This document shows positions 48,592 through 57,340 of a stretch of DNA of 64,000 nucleotides, one piece after another. A model generated the notes under the pieces. That model had not been told where the DNA came from and did not search any database. It saw nothing but the letters and a program-made list of their open reading frames with translations. This stretch comes from Nonomuraea africana (GTDB lineage: Bacteria > Actinomycetota > Actinomycetes > Streptosporangiales > Streptosporangiaceae). Location: assembly GCF_014873535.1 (NCBI RefSeq), contig NZ_JADBEF010000001.1, positions 9,486,001 to 9,550,000 on the forward strand, written 5' to 3'. Position 1 is the first letter of the stretch; every line of letters starts with the position of its first letter. The position numbers and the translations under genes are program-made.

Positions 48592-51498
48592 TCACTCACC
48601 AAGCGCTGACAGCCCCTCCTCCGCGCGCGAGTGCAGCGGCAGGTTGACGCCCTCGGTGCTGGTCAGGACCCGGGTGTACCAGTCGCGGGCGGCCTCCGTG
48701 TCACCGGACAGGAGCTCGGCGGCGGCCAGGCCCAGCATGATCTGCAGCCGGGTGTCCTCGGCGCTGTACCAGTCGAAGGGGCACTCGGCCAGCGCCTGCT
48801 CCATGAGCGCCTTGGCTCGCGTCGCGTCGCCGCGCAGCCGGGCGACCTCGCCGAGGCCCAGATGCGCCCTGGCTAGGGTCTCGCGGGCGCCCGAGCGCGC
48901 GGCCAGCTCCACCACGCGCAGGTACTGCCGTTCGGCCCCGGCCAGCTCGCCCAGGCGCAGGACGCTGTCGGCCATGCGGCAGCTGTAGTCGGCGATGTCC
49001 TCGGCCGCGCCCAGCTCCTCTGCCAGCGACAGCGCCTGGCCGAGCAGCTCGACCGAGGTGGCGTAGTCACCCTGCTGGTGGGCGAGGTCGGACATGCCCG
49101 ACAGCGCGAGCGTGCTGCCCCACCGCTCCCCGAGCTCGCGGAAGTAGTCCAGCGACTGCCCGAAGTGGACCCAGGCCTGCTCGTGCCTGCCGAGGTTCTG
49201 CTGCATGAAGGCCAGCCCGGCGTGGCTGAGCCCCCGGATCCACGGCGCCAGCCCGTCGAGCGCCTCGGCGGTCATCGTCGCGATCATGTCGTAGTCGTCA
49301 GGCGGACCGTGGAACATCGGGAGCATCACGTTGAGGAACTCCCTGCGGAAGGCCTGAGCCCCGTCGTACGGCAGCGGCCCGAGGTCGCCGGGCTGCTGGG
49401 CCGTCCACGCGGCCACGAGCACGCACATGGCGTACTCCTCCTCGAGCCCGTCCACGGGCGCCGAGCCGAGCGCGGCCAGCAGCTCCGCGGCCATGGCGGC
49501 GCTCTCCGCCCGCCTGCCCCTGACCCACCAGTAGCAGGACAGCGAGCCGACCAGCCGCAGGCCGTCGGCCGTCGCGCCCTCGTCCACCGCCCACCGCAGC
49601 GCCGCGTTGAGGTTGTCGCGCTCCTCGTCGAGCAGCGCCAGCCACTTCAACTGCTCGGCCTGGCGCAGGTGCGGGTCGGCGGTGGCGGCCAGCTCGCCGT
49701 AGTAGGCGGCGTGCGCGCGCCTGAACGTCTCGACCTCGCCCGCCTCCGACAGGCGTTCCGCGCAGTAGGCCCTGATCGTCTCGAGCATGCGGTAGCGCCC
49801 GCCCACCACCTCGACCAGCGACTTCTCCACCAGAGAGCTGAGCACTTCCTCGGGCAGCCCGCAGACCCGCTCGGCCGCCTCCAGGGTCGCGCCTCCGGCG
49901 AACACCGTCAGCCGCCTGGCCATCGCCTGCTCGCTCTCGTCGAGCAGGTCCCAGCTCCACGTGACCACCGCGCGCAGCGTCTGGTGCCGTGGCAGCGCCG
50001 TACGGCTGCCGCGGGCCAGCAGCCTGAACCTGTCGTCGAGCCGCGCGGCGACCTCGCGCACCGGCAGCGTCCGCAGCCTGGCGGCGGCCAGCTCGATCGC
50101 CAGCGGCAGCCCGTCGAGCGCCCTGCAGATGTGGACGACGTGGTCGAGGCCGCCCTCCTCCACCGTGAAGCCCGGCAGCACCGCCGCCGCGCGGTCGGCG
50201 AAGAGCTGGACCGCCGGGTAGTCGAGGGCGGCGGGCGCGCCTGGAGGCGGCAGCCGCAGCGGTTGCACGGGGAAGATCGCCTCGCCGGTGATGCCCAACG
50301 CCTCACGGCTGGTGGCCAGCAGCCGCAGGTGCGGGCAGGCCGCCAGCAGCCGGTCGGCCAGGGCGGCGGCCGCGCCGATGAGGTGCTCGCAGTTGTCGAG
50401 GACGAGCAGCAGCCTGCGTTCCCCGAGCGCCGTGACCAGCCTCGCGGCGGGATCGGTGGCGGGGCGGTCGGGGCTGGGCTGCATGGAGTCGCGCAGGTCG
50501 AGCGCGTCGACCACCGCCTGGGCCACGTCGGCGCCGTCGGTGAGCGGGGCGAGCTCGACGAAGCAGACGTCGAGGGGCGCGAGCGTGGCGGCCTCGGCGG
50601 CCAGCCTCGACTTGCCCGCCCCTCCCGGACCGATGAGCGTGAGCAGCCTGGCCTCCTCCAGCAGCCCCTGCACCCGCCTGAGGTCCTCCGCGCGGCCGAC
50701 GAAGCTGGTGAGCGGGGCGCGCAGGCCCTGCCGGGACATCGGCGCCGCGCCGGTGGCGGGAGCAGGGCCGAGCGAAGGATCGGCGCGCAGCACCGCGAGG
50801 TGGGCGGCGGCCAGCTCGGCTCCAGGCTCGACGCCGAGCTCCTCGTCGAGGAGCCTGCGGCCCTCCTCGAAGGCGGCCAGGGCCTCGGCCTGGCGGCCGC
50901 TGCCGTACAGGGCGCGCATCAGGTGCACTCTCAACCGCTCGCGCAGCGGGTGCGCCGCGACCAGCTCGCGCAGCTCGGCGACCAGCTCGCGGTGCGCGCC
51001 GAGCTCCAGCTCGGCCTGTGTCCTGTCCTCCGTGGCGGCCAGCCTGAGCTCGGCCAGGCGGGTGACGGCCGCCCGCGCGAGCGGCGCGTCGGCCAGCGGA
51101 GCGCCACGCCACAGCGCGAGCGCCTGCCTGAGACGGCCCGCCGCCCGCGCGGGATCACCCGCGCGCAGCGCCTGCCGCCCCTCGGCGGCCAGCCGCTCGA
51201 AGCGGTGCGCGTCGACGTCCTGCGGGTCGATCGCCAGGCGGTAGCCCGCCGGGTGGAACTCCACCAGGTCCTTGCCCAGGGCCCGCCGCAGCCTGGAGAC
51301 CTGCGACTGCAGCGCGTTGGCGGCCCCCTCGGGCGGCTCGGCGCCGTAGAGGCCGTCGATCAGCTGCTCCTGGGTGACGATCCGGCCCGCCTCGGCGGTC
51401 AGCAACACCAGCAGCGCCCGCACCCGCGGACCGCCGAGCGCGACGGGCCGGCCGGCCCCGTCGAGCACCCGGGCGGGACCGAGGATGTCGAAACGCAT
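48592..51498 (-). CDS. AfsR/SARP-family regulator with BTAD, NTPase and TPR domains
   Basis: A 968-aa regulator. Order: OmpR-type winged HTH at 1-90 (MRFDILGPARVLDGAGRPVA, QSQVSRLRRALG); BTAD at about 95-240; an NB-ARC-like NTPase at about 260-560 with Walker A LIGPGGAGKSRLA and Walker B LLLVLDNCEHL; then helical TPR-like repeats to the end. This is the large LuxR/AfsR-like SARP layout that activates secondary-metabolite or stress genes. A -10-like GATAAT lies 7 bases before the ATG, so the mRNA may be leaderless. It is followed by a DHA2 exporter and preceded by a PEP-mutase-like gene. Confidence 0.9.
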   Translation of the reverse strand: MRFDILGPARVLDGAGRPVALGGPRVRALLVLLTAEAGRIVTQEQLIDGLYGAEPPEGAANALQSQVSRLRRALGKDLVEFHPAGYRLAIDPQDVDAHRFERLAAEGRQALRAGDPARAAGRLRQALALWRGAPLADAPLARAAVTRLAELRLAATEDRTQAELELGAHRELVAELRELVAAHPLRERLRVHLMRALYGSGRQAEALAAFEEGRRLLDEELGVEPGAELAAAHLAVLRADPSLGPAPATGAAPMSRQGLRAPLTSFVGRAEDLRRVQGLLEEARLLTLIGPGGAGKSRLAAEAATLAPLDVCFVELAPLTDGADVAQAVVDALDLRDSMQPSPDRPATDPAARLVTALGERRLLLVLDNCEHLIGAAAALADRLLAACPHLRLLATSREALGITGEAIFPVQPLRLPPPGAPAALDYPAVQLFADRAAAVLPGFTVEEGGLDHVVHICRALDGLPLAIELAAARLRTLPVREVAARLDDRFRLLARGSRTALPRHQTLRAVVTWSWDLLDESEQAMARRLTVFAGGATLEAAERVCGLPEEVLSSLVEKSLVEVVGGRYRMLETIRAYCAERLSEAGEVETFRRAHAAYYGELAATADPHLRQAEQLKWLALLDEERDNLNAALRWAVDEGATADGLRLVGSLSCYWWVRGRRAESAAMAAELLAALGSAPVDGLEEEYAMCVLVAAWTAQQPGDLGPLPYDGAQAFRREFLNVMLPMFHGPPDDYDMIATMTAEALDGLAPWIRGLSHAGLAFMQQNLGRHEQAWVHFGQSLDYFRELGERWGSTLALSGMSDLAHQQGDYATSVELLGQALSLAEELGAAEDIADYSCRMADSVLRLGELAGAERQYLRVVELAARSGARETLARAHLGLGEVARLRGDATRAKALMEQALAECPFDWYSAEDTRLQIMLGLAAAELLSGDTEAARDWYTRVLTSTEGVNLPLHSRAEEGLSALGE

Positions 51499-51505
51499 GG
51501 CCCCG

Positions 51506-51511
51506 ATTATC
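51506..51511 (-). promoter_or_regulatory. Candidate -10 element of the AfsR-type gene, overlapping a stop codon
   Basis: GATAAT on the minus strand, 7 bases before the ATG at 51498. Its TAA is the stop codon of the PEP-mutase-like gene. The spacing predicts a leaderless transcript. Confidence 0.5.
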
Positions 51512-52238
51512 GCGGGTCAGGCAACAACCCGACGATCTCCTCATACGTGGGCAGGGCGGGATCCTTCTCGAGGACGGCGAGCGCGCCCTGGAGCGCCGCC
51601 CGGTAGAGCAGCGAGCCCGTGCTGATCCTGGCCACGCCCACGCCCGCGAGCTCCGCGACGCCGTGGCTGTAGAGCACGTTCAGCGGCAGCTCGGTGGCCT
51701 TCGCGAGCTCGGCGATGGCCGCCAGGTCGGCGACACCGGGGACGAAGACGCCGTCGGCGCCCGCGTCCGCGTAGGCGCGGATCCGCTCGGTGGCGGAGTC
51801 TCCGGTGCCGAGCCAGTGCGCGTCGGTTCTGGCGTTGACGAACACGCCCCTTCCGGTGACGGCCCGCAGAATGCGGGTCTGCTCGGCGATGGGGCGCAGC
51901 GTGCCGTCGGCCCGGCCGTCCTCCAGGTTGATCCCCGCCACGCCCAGGCCCGCGAGCAGGTCGACCAGCTCGGCGACGGCGGCGGGATCGTCGCTGAAGC
52001 CGTTCTCGATGTCCACGGTGAGGTAGGCGGGCAGGTCTTTCACGAGCAGGACCAGGTCGAGGGTCTCCGCCCTGGTGGCGGCGGCCGCGTCGGGTTTGCC
52101 GTGGACGGCGGCCACACCCAGGCTCGTGGTGCCGATGGCGGGGTAGCCGCGGGCGGCCAGCAGGGCGGCCGAGCCGTAGTCCCACGCGTTGGGCAGCAGG
52201 AGCGGCTCGCCTGGCTTGTGCAGGTCGTGGAAGGTCAT
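51507..52238 (-). CDS. Isocitrate lyase/PEP mutase family protein
   Basis: A 243-aa TIM-barrel enzyme. Family pattern: LLLPNAWDYGSAALLAARGY, PAIGTTSLGVAAVHG, LTVDIENGFSDDPA (metal-binding acidic loop), INLEDGR, VNARTDAHW and GADGVFVPGV. Members include PEP mutases, methylisocitrate lyase-like and carboxyphosphonoenolpyruvate-type enzymes acting on C-C or C-P bonds; the substrate is unknown. Its ATG overlaps the stop of the P450-like gene (ATGA), indicating a shared pathway. Confidence 0.85.
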   Translation of the reverse strand: MTFHDLHKPGEPLLLPNAWDYGSAALLAARGYPAIGTTSLGVAAVHGKPDAAAATRAETLDLVLLVKDLPAYLTVDIENGFSDDPAAVAELVDLLAGLGVAGINLEDGRADGTLRPIAEQTRILRAVTGRGVFVNARTDAHWLGTGDSATERIRAYADAGADGVFVPGVADLAAIAELAKATELPLNVLYSHGVAELAGVGVARISTGSLLYRAALQGALAVLEKDPALPTYEEIVGLLPDPR

Positions 52239-53047
52239 CGGGGCTCCATGATCGTTTCCAGGACGCCGGTGGCGATGGCCATGGCGTGCTCGGCTCCGGG
52301 ACAGGGACGCAGGCCGTGCCCGAAGGTGAGGTGCTCGTCGTGGCCCTCGTTCGCGGCCACGAGGTCGATCTCGACCGGCGCCCCCTGGTGGGCGTCGACC
52401 CGCCTGGTGACCAGCAGCGGCGGATCGCGGCGGAGGGTCTCCAGCAGGAGCCGTCCGGCGGTGGCGCTCCCGGCGGCGGCGCTTACGTCGGGGGCGCTCC
52501 CGCCGGGGGCGCTGGCCGGTGCGGCGGCCTCGAGCGCCGGGCCGGGCGGGAGCCGGGCGACGGCGTTGCGCAGGAGTCCCGCGGTGGCGCCGTGGGCCTG
52601 CAGGAGGACGGTGATCCGGGCGACGACGCGGGGCAGGTCGCCGGCCGGGCCGACCAGGACGAGCAGGGTCGCGACCGCGGCGTCCGCCTCGGGGCCGCCG
52701 TCTCCCGAGAGGTAGCCGGTGGCCGCCGCGTCGACGGCGCGGACCAGCGCGTCGGTGTCCTCGATCCCGAGCGCCTCGCCCAGGACCCTCGCGGGAATCT
52801 CCGCGAGCTCCACGCCGAGGGCCGCGCGGATGGCGGCGGCCGCGCGCAGGGCCGAGGGGTCGAGAGCGGACAGGCACTCCTCCACCAGGGCGCGCCGCTC
52901 GGCGTGCACGGGGCCCGAGGCGAAGCGGGACACCTGTGAGCGCAGCCACGCCAGGGTGCCGAAGGGGGCGCCCGAGGGCGCAGGCGGCGGGACGTACGAG
53001 GGATCGGACAGGACGGCTCGGGCCGCCGCGTGGTCGGTGATGCGCAT
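52235..53047 (-). CDS. Short cytochrome P450-like protein
   Basis: A 270-aa protein, far below the usual 400 residues. The C-terminal P450 hallmarks are present: ExxR in LLLETLRRDPPLLVTRR and the heme loop FGHGLRPCPGAEHA with Cys249. The I-helix region (VLLQAHGATAGLLRNAV) lacks the usual acid-Thr pair, and the N-terminal third of a normal P450 is missing. A low-complexity Ala/Ser/Pro stretch (about 168-195) precedes the ExxR. It may bind heme without normal monooxygenase activity (inference). A promoter-like TACCGT lies 7 bases before the ATG. It is coupled to the PEP-mutase-like gene. Confidence 0.75.
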   Translation of the reverse strand: MRITDHAAARAVLSDPSYVPPPAPSGAPFGTLAWLRSQVSRFASGPVHAERRALVEECLSALDPSALRAAAAIRAALGVELAEIPARVLGEALGIEDTDALVRAVDAAATGYLSGDGGPEADAAVATLLVLVGPAGDLPRVVARITVLLQAHGATAGLLRNAVARLPPGPALEAAAPASAPGGSAPDVSAAAGSATAGRLLLETLRRDPPLLVTRRVDAHQGAPVEIDLVAANEGHDEHLTFGHGLRPCPGAEHAMAIATGVLETIMEPR

Positions 53048-53054
53048 GGTGTCG

Positions 53055-53088
53055 ACGGTAGGCCCTGGTCAGTTCGGCGACGGCCGAA
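53055..53088 (-). promoter_or_regulatory. Operator and leaderless promoter of the P450/PEP-mutase operon
   Basis: TTCGG-CGACGG-CCGAA at 53073-53088, 18 bp from ACGGTAG (53055-53061). On the minus strand the latter gives TACCGT, a -10 candidate 7 bases before the P450 ATG. The same arrangement with identical spacing precedes the ArsR gene. Confidence 0.6.
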
Positions 53089-53767
53089 GAGTGTCGGAGG
53101 GGATCTCCAGCAGCAGGGACAGGCTGGTGAGGCCCGCGTCGGTCACCTTGAGCGCCCGCTGGCCGCCGATCCTGGTGACCCAGCCCGCGTCGAGGGCGTG
53201 GCGGCACAGCGCGGCGCCCGCGGTGCCGGCCAGGTGCGGACGGCGCTCGGTCCAGTCGAGGCACGGCCTGGCCATCGGCCTCGTCCGGCTGGCCGTCAGC
53301 GTGATGCCGAGTTCCTCGAACCACGCCGCTCCCGACGCGCTCAGCGAGAAGCCGGGGTCGAGCAGGCCGTGGGAGAGGAGGGCGTCGGTGACGGTGACGC
53401 CGAGGCGTCCCGCGAGGTGGTCGTAGCAGGTGCGCGCCCTGGCCAGGGCGCTGGCCGCGCTGGCGGCCCTGAGTGTCGTGGGCGCGGGCCCTGCGGGCCT
53501 GACCCGGGCGGCGAGGTCCTCGACGAGCTGCGCGGTGGCCGCGTCGGCCAGCCGGACGTAGCGGTGCCTGCCCTGCCGCTCCTCGGCGAGCAGGCCGCCC
53601 TCGACCATCTTGCTGAGGTGCTCGCTGGCGGTGGAGGGGGCGACCCCTGCCGCCCTGGCGAGCTCGCCCGCGGTCCACGCCCGCCCGTCGAGCAGCGCCA
53701 GGCAGAACGCCGCCCTGGTCGGATCGGCGAGCAGCGCCGCGAAGGAGGCGAGGCCTTGAGCTGACAT
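53069..53767 (-). CDS. ArsR-family regulator with C-terminal effector domain
   Basis: A 232-aa regulator. The ArsR winged HTH spans about 5-85: LASFAALLADPTRAAFCLAL, TAGELARAAGVAPSTASEHL, the wing RQGRHRYVRLAD. A second region at 120-232 holds Cys and His residues (ARTCYDHLAGRLGV, ALCRHALDAGWV) as in the longer ArsR regulators. The ATG at 53767 is chosen because a TACCGT -10 lies 6 bases upstream. It leads a co-directional set (P450, PEP-mutase-like, AfsR-type, DHA2) and has the same operator as the P450 promoter, so it likely represses both. Confidence 0.88.
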   Translation of the reverse strand: MSAQGLASFAALLADPTRAAFCLALLDGRAWTAGELARAAGVAPSTASEHLSKMVEGGLLAEERQGRHRYVRLADAATAQLVEDLAARVRPAGPAPTTLRAASAASALARARTCYDHLAGRLGVTVTDALLSHGLLDPGFSLSASGAAWFEELGITLTASRTRPMARPCLDWTERRPHLAGTAGAALCRHALDAGWVTRIGGQRALKVTDAGLTSLSLLLEIPSDTLRPSPN

Positions 53768-53773
53768 GTCTCC

Positions 53774-53814
53774 ACGGTAGGGCCCTGACGGTTCGGCGGA
53801 CACCGAACCGTCAG
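53774..53814 (-). promoter_or_regulatory. Operator and leaderless promoter of the ArsR gene
   Basis: CTGACGGTTCGG-6 nt-CCGAACCGTCAG (53785-53814), a perfect 12-bp-arm inverted repeat whose core TTCGG-N6-CCGAA matches the P450 operator. TACCGT (minus strand, 53775-53780) lies 6 bases before the ATG. It overlaps the stop of the DUF998 gene and could also act as its terminator. Confidence 0.6.
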
Positions 53815-54506
53815 GCCGCCCTCGCCCGGTCCGCGGGCGCGGCGGGCGCAGAGGTCACGACGGGCGCGGCAGGCGCGGGGTCGCGGTTCTCGCTCGTGAC
53901 GACGGGAATCCGCGTGGGAAGGCGGTTGTCACGGGAGGCGGCCACGCCCATCGCGACCACCAGCACGACCTCGGCCACGATCACCGCTCGCTCCAGCAGG
54001 CCGTAGTAGGCCTCCCCGCCGATGAACGGCGAGGTGAGAGCCGCCGGGTGGGCGGCGAGGTAGACGGTCAGCGCGACGACCGCGGTGCCGACGAGCGACC
54101 TGACCAGGTTCCAGCGGGGGAGCGGCGCCCTGCCTCTGGCGAGGGTCCACCCGGCGACGGGCAGCGAGGTGAACACCACGGCCGAGGCCCACCGGTGCAC
54201 CTCGCCCGACAGAGAACTGGCCGTGCCGTGATCGGTGGGGAAGAGCGCGCTCAGCATGAGCCCTCCCGCCGCGGCGACCAGCAGCACCCTGGTGGCCGCG
54301 GTGCGGGCGGGTTCGCGTACGGCCAGGCCGTAGGCGAGGAAGACGCAGCCTGCGGCCAGGGCCAGCATGCCGACCATGACGGGGGCCACCCCGCCGGGCA
54401 CGAGAGCGTAGTCGCTGACGAGGGTCTGCGCGGGCAGCGCCAGGTGCGCGTAGGCCAGCGCCGCCGCGCACACCAGCGCCGCGATCAGGGGAGCGGCCAG
54501 GATCAT
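53811..54506 (-). CDS. DUF998 family membrane protein
   Basis: A 231-aa protein with about six hydrophobic segments (APLIAALVCAAALAYAHLA, MVGMLALAAGCVFLAYGLA, VLLVAAAGGLMLSALF) and the conserved FPTDHGTASSLSGEVHRWAS loop of DUF998. The last 40 residues are Pro/Ala/Thr-rich and probably cytoplasmic. The function is unknown. The ATG overlaps the stop of the upstream glycosyltransferase gene. Confidence 0.8.
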   Translation of the reverse strand: MILAAPLIAALVCAAALAYAHLALPAQTLVSDYALVPGGVAPVMVGMLALAAGCVFLAYGLAVREPARTAATRVLLVAAAGGLMLSALFPTDHGTASSLSGEVHRWASAVVFTSLPVAGWTLARGRAPLPRWNLVRSLVGTAVVALTVYLAAHPAALTSPFIGGEAYYGLLERAVIVAEVVLVVAMGVAASRDNRLPTRIPVVTSENRDPAPAAPVVTSAPAAPADRARAA

Positions 54507-55717
54507 CGGGCGACCTCGGCGTAGATCTCCTCGAACCGGGCCAGCGAGGCCTGGTGGTCGTGGGTGAGCGCCAGCTCGCGGCTGGCCTTGCCCGCCCGCT
54601 CGCGCAGGCCGGCGTCGGTCAGCAGCGCGGTCAGGTGCCGGGCCAGCTCGATCACGTCGCCGGGCCGGTACAGGAAGCCGTTGTCCGCCACCAGGTGCGG
54701 CAGCGCCATCGCGTCGGCCGCGACGACCGGCAGGCCGCTGGCCATGGCCTCGAGCGTTGCGATGCTCTGCAGCTCGGCGATGCCCGGCATGGCGAAGGCG
54801 TCGGCCGCGGCGAACGCCTGCGGCATCGCCTCGTCGGGCACGAACCCGAGGAAGAAGACCCGGTCGCCGACACCGATCTTCCTGGCCAGCTGCTCGAGCG
54901 GCTCCCGCTGGTTGCCCTTGCCCACCAGCGCGACCTGCGCGTCCGTCTCGTTCACGATGTACGGCAGCGCCCGCACCAGCTCGTCCAGCCGCTTCTCCTC
55001 GTCGAGCCGGCCCACGAACAGCACCGTCTCGCGGTCGGGCAGCCCGAACGCCCTGCGGGCCCAGGCCTTCGGCTCCGGGCGAGGGCTGAACCTGGTCAGG
55101 TCGATCCCGCAGGACACCGCCTCCACCTCGCGCGTGAAGCCCTGGTCAGCCAGGAGCCCCGCGGCCAGTGGCGTGGGAGTGGTGACGTGGTCGGCGCGGG
55201 CGAAGATCCTGCTGAAGTCGCGCCAGGCCAGCCTGCCCGCCTTCTCCCGCAGCTTGGCGGGGATGTGGGCGAACTGGAAGAGGTTGTCGGGCATGAAGTG
55301 GTTGGTGGCCACGATCGGCACGCCGTTCCTGCGCGCCGCCGCCATCGCGGCCCTGCCCACGACGAAGTGCCCCTGGGTGTGCAGGACATCCGGCTGGATC
55401 GCGTTGACCAGGCGGTCGAGGCGCGTCGGGACCGTCACCCGCATCGTCGGGTGGACCAGCAACGGCGCCGAGCGCAGCCGGTGCACGATCACGCCGTCCT
55501 CGACCGTGGCCTTGGCGGGGCCGTCCTCCGACTGGCAGATCACGTGGACGTCGTTGCCGCGCTCGGCCAGTCCCGTGGCCAGGCGGTGGGTGAAGACGGC
55601 CGCGCCGTTCACGTCGGGCGGGTAGGTGTCGGTCGAGATCAGCACACGACGGGGCCTGGTGGGCACCGGCACGAGCGACGGGCGGGCGGTCTCGGACGAG
55701 ACGAGCGGCATGGCCAT
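54503..55717 (-). CDS. GT4-family glycosyltransferase
   Basis: A 404-aa GT-B enzyme. N-terminal domain: RVLISTDTYPPDVNGAAVFT, DVHVICQSEDGPA and VLHTQGHFVVGRAAM. C-terminal nucleotide-sugar site: VLFVGRLDEEKRLDELVRAL, FVPDEAMPQAFAAADAFAMP and AELQSIATLEAMASGLPVVA with the catalytic Glu. It resembles PimB/UGDG-type mannosyl- or glucosyltransferases acting on lipid acceptors; the substrate is not determined. ATGA overlap with the DUF998 membrane protein suggests joint action at the membrane. Confidence 0.88.
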   Translation of the reverse strand: MAMPLVSSETARPSLVPVPTRPRRVLISTDTYPPDVNGAAVFTHRLATGLAERGNDVHVICQSEDGPAKATVEDGVIVHRLRSAPLLVHPTMRVTVPTRLDRLVNAIQPDVLHTQGHFVVGRAAMAAARRNGVPIVATNHFMPDNLFQFAHIPAKLREKAGRLAWRDFSRIFARADHVTTPTPLAAGLLADQGFTREVEAVSCGIDLTRFSPRPEPKAWARRAFGLPDRETVLFVGRLDEEKRLDELVRALPYIVNETDAQVALVGKGNQREPLEQLARKIGVGDRVFFLGFVPDEAMPQAFAAADAFAMPGIAELQSIATLEAMASGLPVVAADAMALPHLVADNGFLYRPGDVIELARHLTALLTDAGLRERAGKASRELALTHDHQASLARFEEIYAEVAR

Positions 55718-55739
55718 GGGGGACTCCTACGTGGTTCGT

Positions 55740-56543
55740 CTAGGTACGTGATTCGAGAGGGGTGGTGCGGGCGAGCGCCACCGTGCCCGCGGCGGTGAGG
55801 GCGGCGGCGGCGATCGGGGCGATGCCCTGGGGGAGGGGCTCACCGAGGAGGAGGGCGCCGAAGGCGACAGCGGTCAGGGGGTCGGCGATCTGCAGCGAGG
55901 CGAACGACACGCCGAAGTGGCCGACGGCGTAGGCGCGCTGCAGGAGCACGAGGGCGAGCAGGGCGGGAACCGGCAGCGCCAGCAGGTACCACCAGTTCCA
56001 CGCGCCGTCGACGAGGACGCGCATGAGGGTCGCGGTCGCGCCGTACAGCACGCCCGCGCTGGTGGCCAGCAGGGCCGCACGCCCCGCGGGCGAGGCCACC
56101 TTCGACCCCGCCCACAGCAGGACCGCCGCGATGCCCGCGACCGCGAGCAGCGTGGCCGCGCCGTTGGGACTGAGGTAGGTGGGGCCGGCGTGCGCGGGCA
56201 CCAGCAGGACCAGCCCGATCAGGCCGATGGCGACGGTCGCCGCGGCGGCCAGCTCCTGGCGGGAGGGTCTGCGGCCGTGCAGTCCCGCCGCGATCGGCAG
56301 GGCGAACAGCAGGCTGGCCACGCCCATCGGCTGGACGACCGTCAGCGGGCCCAGGCCGAGCGCGACGATGTGCAGGCCGCCGCCCACGGTGATGGACACC
56401 CCGCCGATCAGCCAGCGGGGCTTCCTGAGCAGGGCGAGCAGGCCCGGCTTGGCCGAGCCCGCCGCCTCGAACTGCTGGAGAGCGGCGCCGAGTGCGAAGA
56501 ACAACGAGCCGAACAGGGCGACCGCCGCGGCCAGCACAGTCAT
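55740..56543 (-). CDS. EamA/DMT-family transporter
   Basis: A 267-aa membrane protein with about nine or ten hydrophobic segments. The N-terminus (VALFGSLFFALGAALQQFEA) and the repeat IADPLTAVAFGALLLGEPLP fit DMT/EamA permeases (DMT-like, DUF6-type). The substrate is unknown. The ATG at 56543 has a strong AAGGAGAG site; the open frame upstream is not used. Confidence 0.83.
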   Translation of the reverse strand: MTVLAAAVALFGSLFFALGAALQQFEAAGSAKPGLLALLRKPRWLIGGVSITVGGGLHIVALGLGPLTVVQPMGVASLLFALPIAAGLHGRRPSRQELAAAATVAIGLIGLVLLVPAHAGPTYLSPNGAATLLAVAGIAAVLLWAGSKVASPAGRAALLATSAGVLYGATATLMRVLVDGAWNWWYLLALPVPALLALVLLQRAYAVGHFGVSFASLQIADPLTAVAFGALLLGEPLPQGIAPIAAAALTAAGTVALARTTPLESRT

Positions 56544-56610
56544 GGACGCTCTCCTTTCACCTGGATGAAGCCATACGGAGGTGTCCACTCAGGGACACCG
56601 GAGCGAACAG

Positions 56611-57243
56611 TCAGGAGTCTCCTTCCGCACTCTGTGCGGCGGTGACGAGCACTCTGTGAGAACCCTGTGAACGCCTCTTGCGCACCCAGCGGACGATCTC
56701 GACGACCGCGGTGATCGACACCGCGATGCCCAGGCCGAGCAGCAGGCCCTTGAGCGGGTCGTTCTCGAAGGCCATGCCGCCGAAGAAACCGATCAGCGCG
56801 GAGTAGACCGCCCACGAGCTGGTCGCGATCGCGTCGAAGAAGGCGAACGACCTGCGCGGGTAGCGGACGCCGCCCATCGTCAGCGTCGCCGCCGTCCTGC
56901 CGCCGGGGATGTAGCGGGCCACCACGAGCAGCAGCCCGCCGCGCTCGGCGAGCGCCTGCTGCGCCCAGGTGTAGGCCTTCTTGCCCTGGAGCCGCCTGCC
57001 CGCCTTGCTGCCGATGAAGTACGAGATGTGGTCGCCGGTGAACGCGCCGAGCGCCGCGACGACGATCACCAGCCACAGGTTCGGCTCGCCCGTCGAGGCC
57101 GCGAACACACCCGCGATGATCACTGACGTCTCGGCGGGGACGATGGGGAAGAACCCGTCGAGCAACGCCAGCGCGAACAGCGCGAGGTACAACCACGGTG
57201 CCGACATCACCTGGTTGAGCAGGTCGAGAATGGCGTGAGACAT
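56611..57243 (-). CDS. DedA family membrane protein
   Basis: A 210-aa DedA/SNARE-associated protein. The family core is visible: FPIVPAETSVIIAGVFAAST, LGAFTGDHISYFIGSKAGRR, and VVARYIPGGRTAATLTMGG with the functional Arg residues. DedA proteins act as undecaprenyl-phosphate or phospholipid flippases/proton-coupled transporters. GGAGCG precedes the ATG at 57243. One copy of the kinase-promoter motif lies about 100 bp upstream. Confidence 0.9.
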   Translation of the reverse strand: MSHAILDLLNQVMSAPWLYLALFALALLDGFFPIVPAETSVIIAGVFAASTGEPNLWLVIVVAALGAFTGDHISYFIGSKAGRRLQGKKAYTWAQQALAERGGLLLVVARYIPGGRTAATLTMGGVRYPRRSFAFFDAIATSSWAVYSALIGFFGGMAFENDPLKGLLLGLGIAVSITAVVEIVRWVRKRRSQGSHRVLVTAAQSAEGDS

Positions 57244-57340
57244 GGAATTGCGCTCCGGTCTGTGGAGGAGTTCTCCCAGAGTGGCGGCGGGATTCTCGGG
57301 CGGCATCGGGGAAAAGCCCCCGCCCGCACCCCTGCCGTCC

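Noticed and set aside
49078..51606. An 842-codon open frame on the plus strand opposite the AfsR-type gene
   Set aside because: Composition is Gln/Arg/His/Val-rich shadow sequence; the minus-strand frame encodes a full, recognisable multi-domain regulator.
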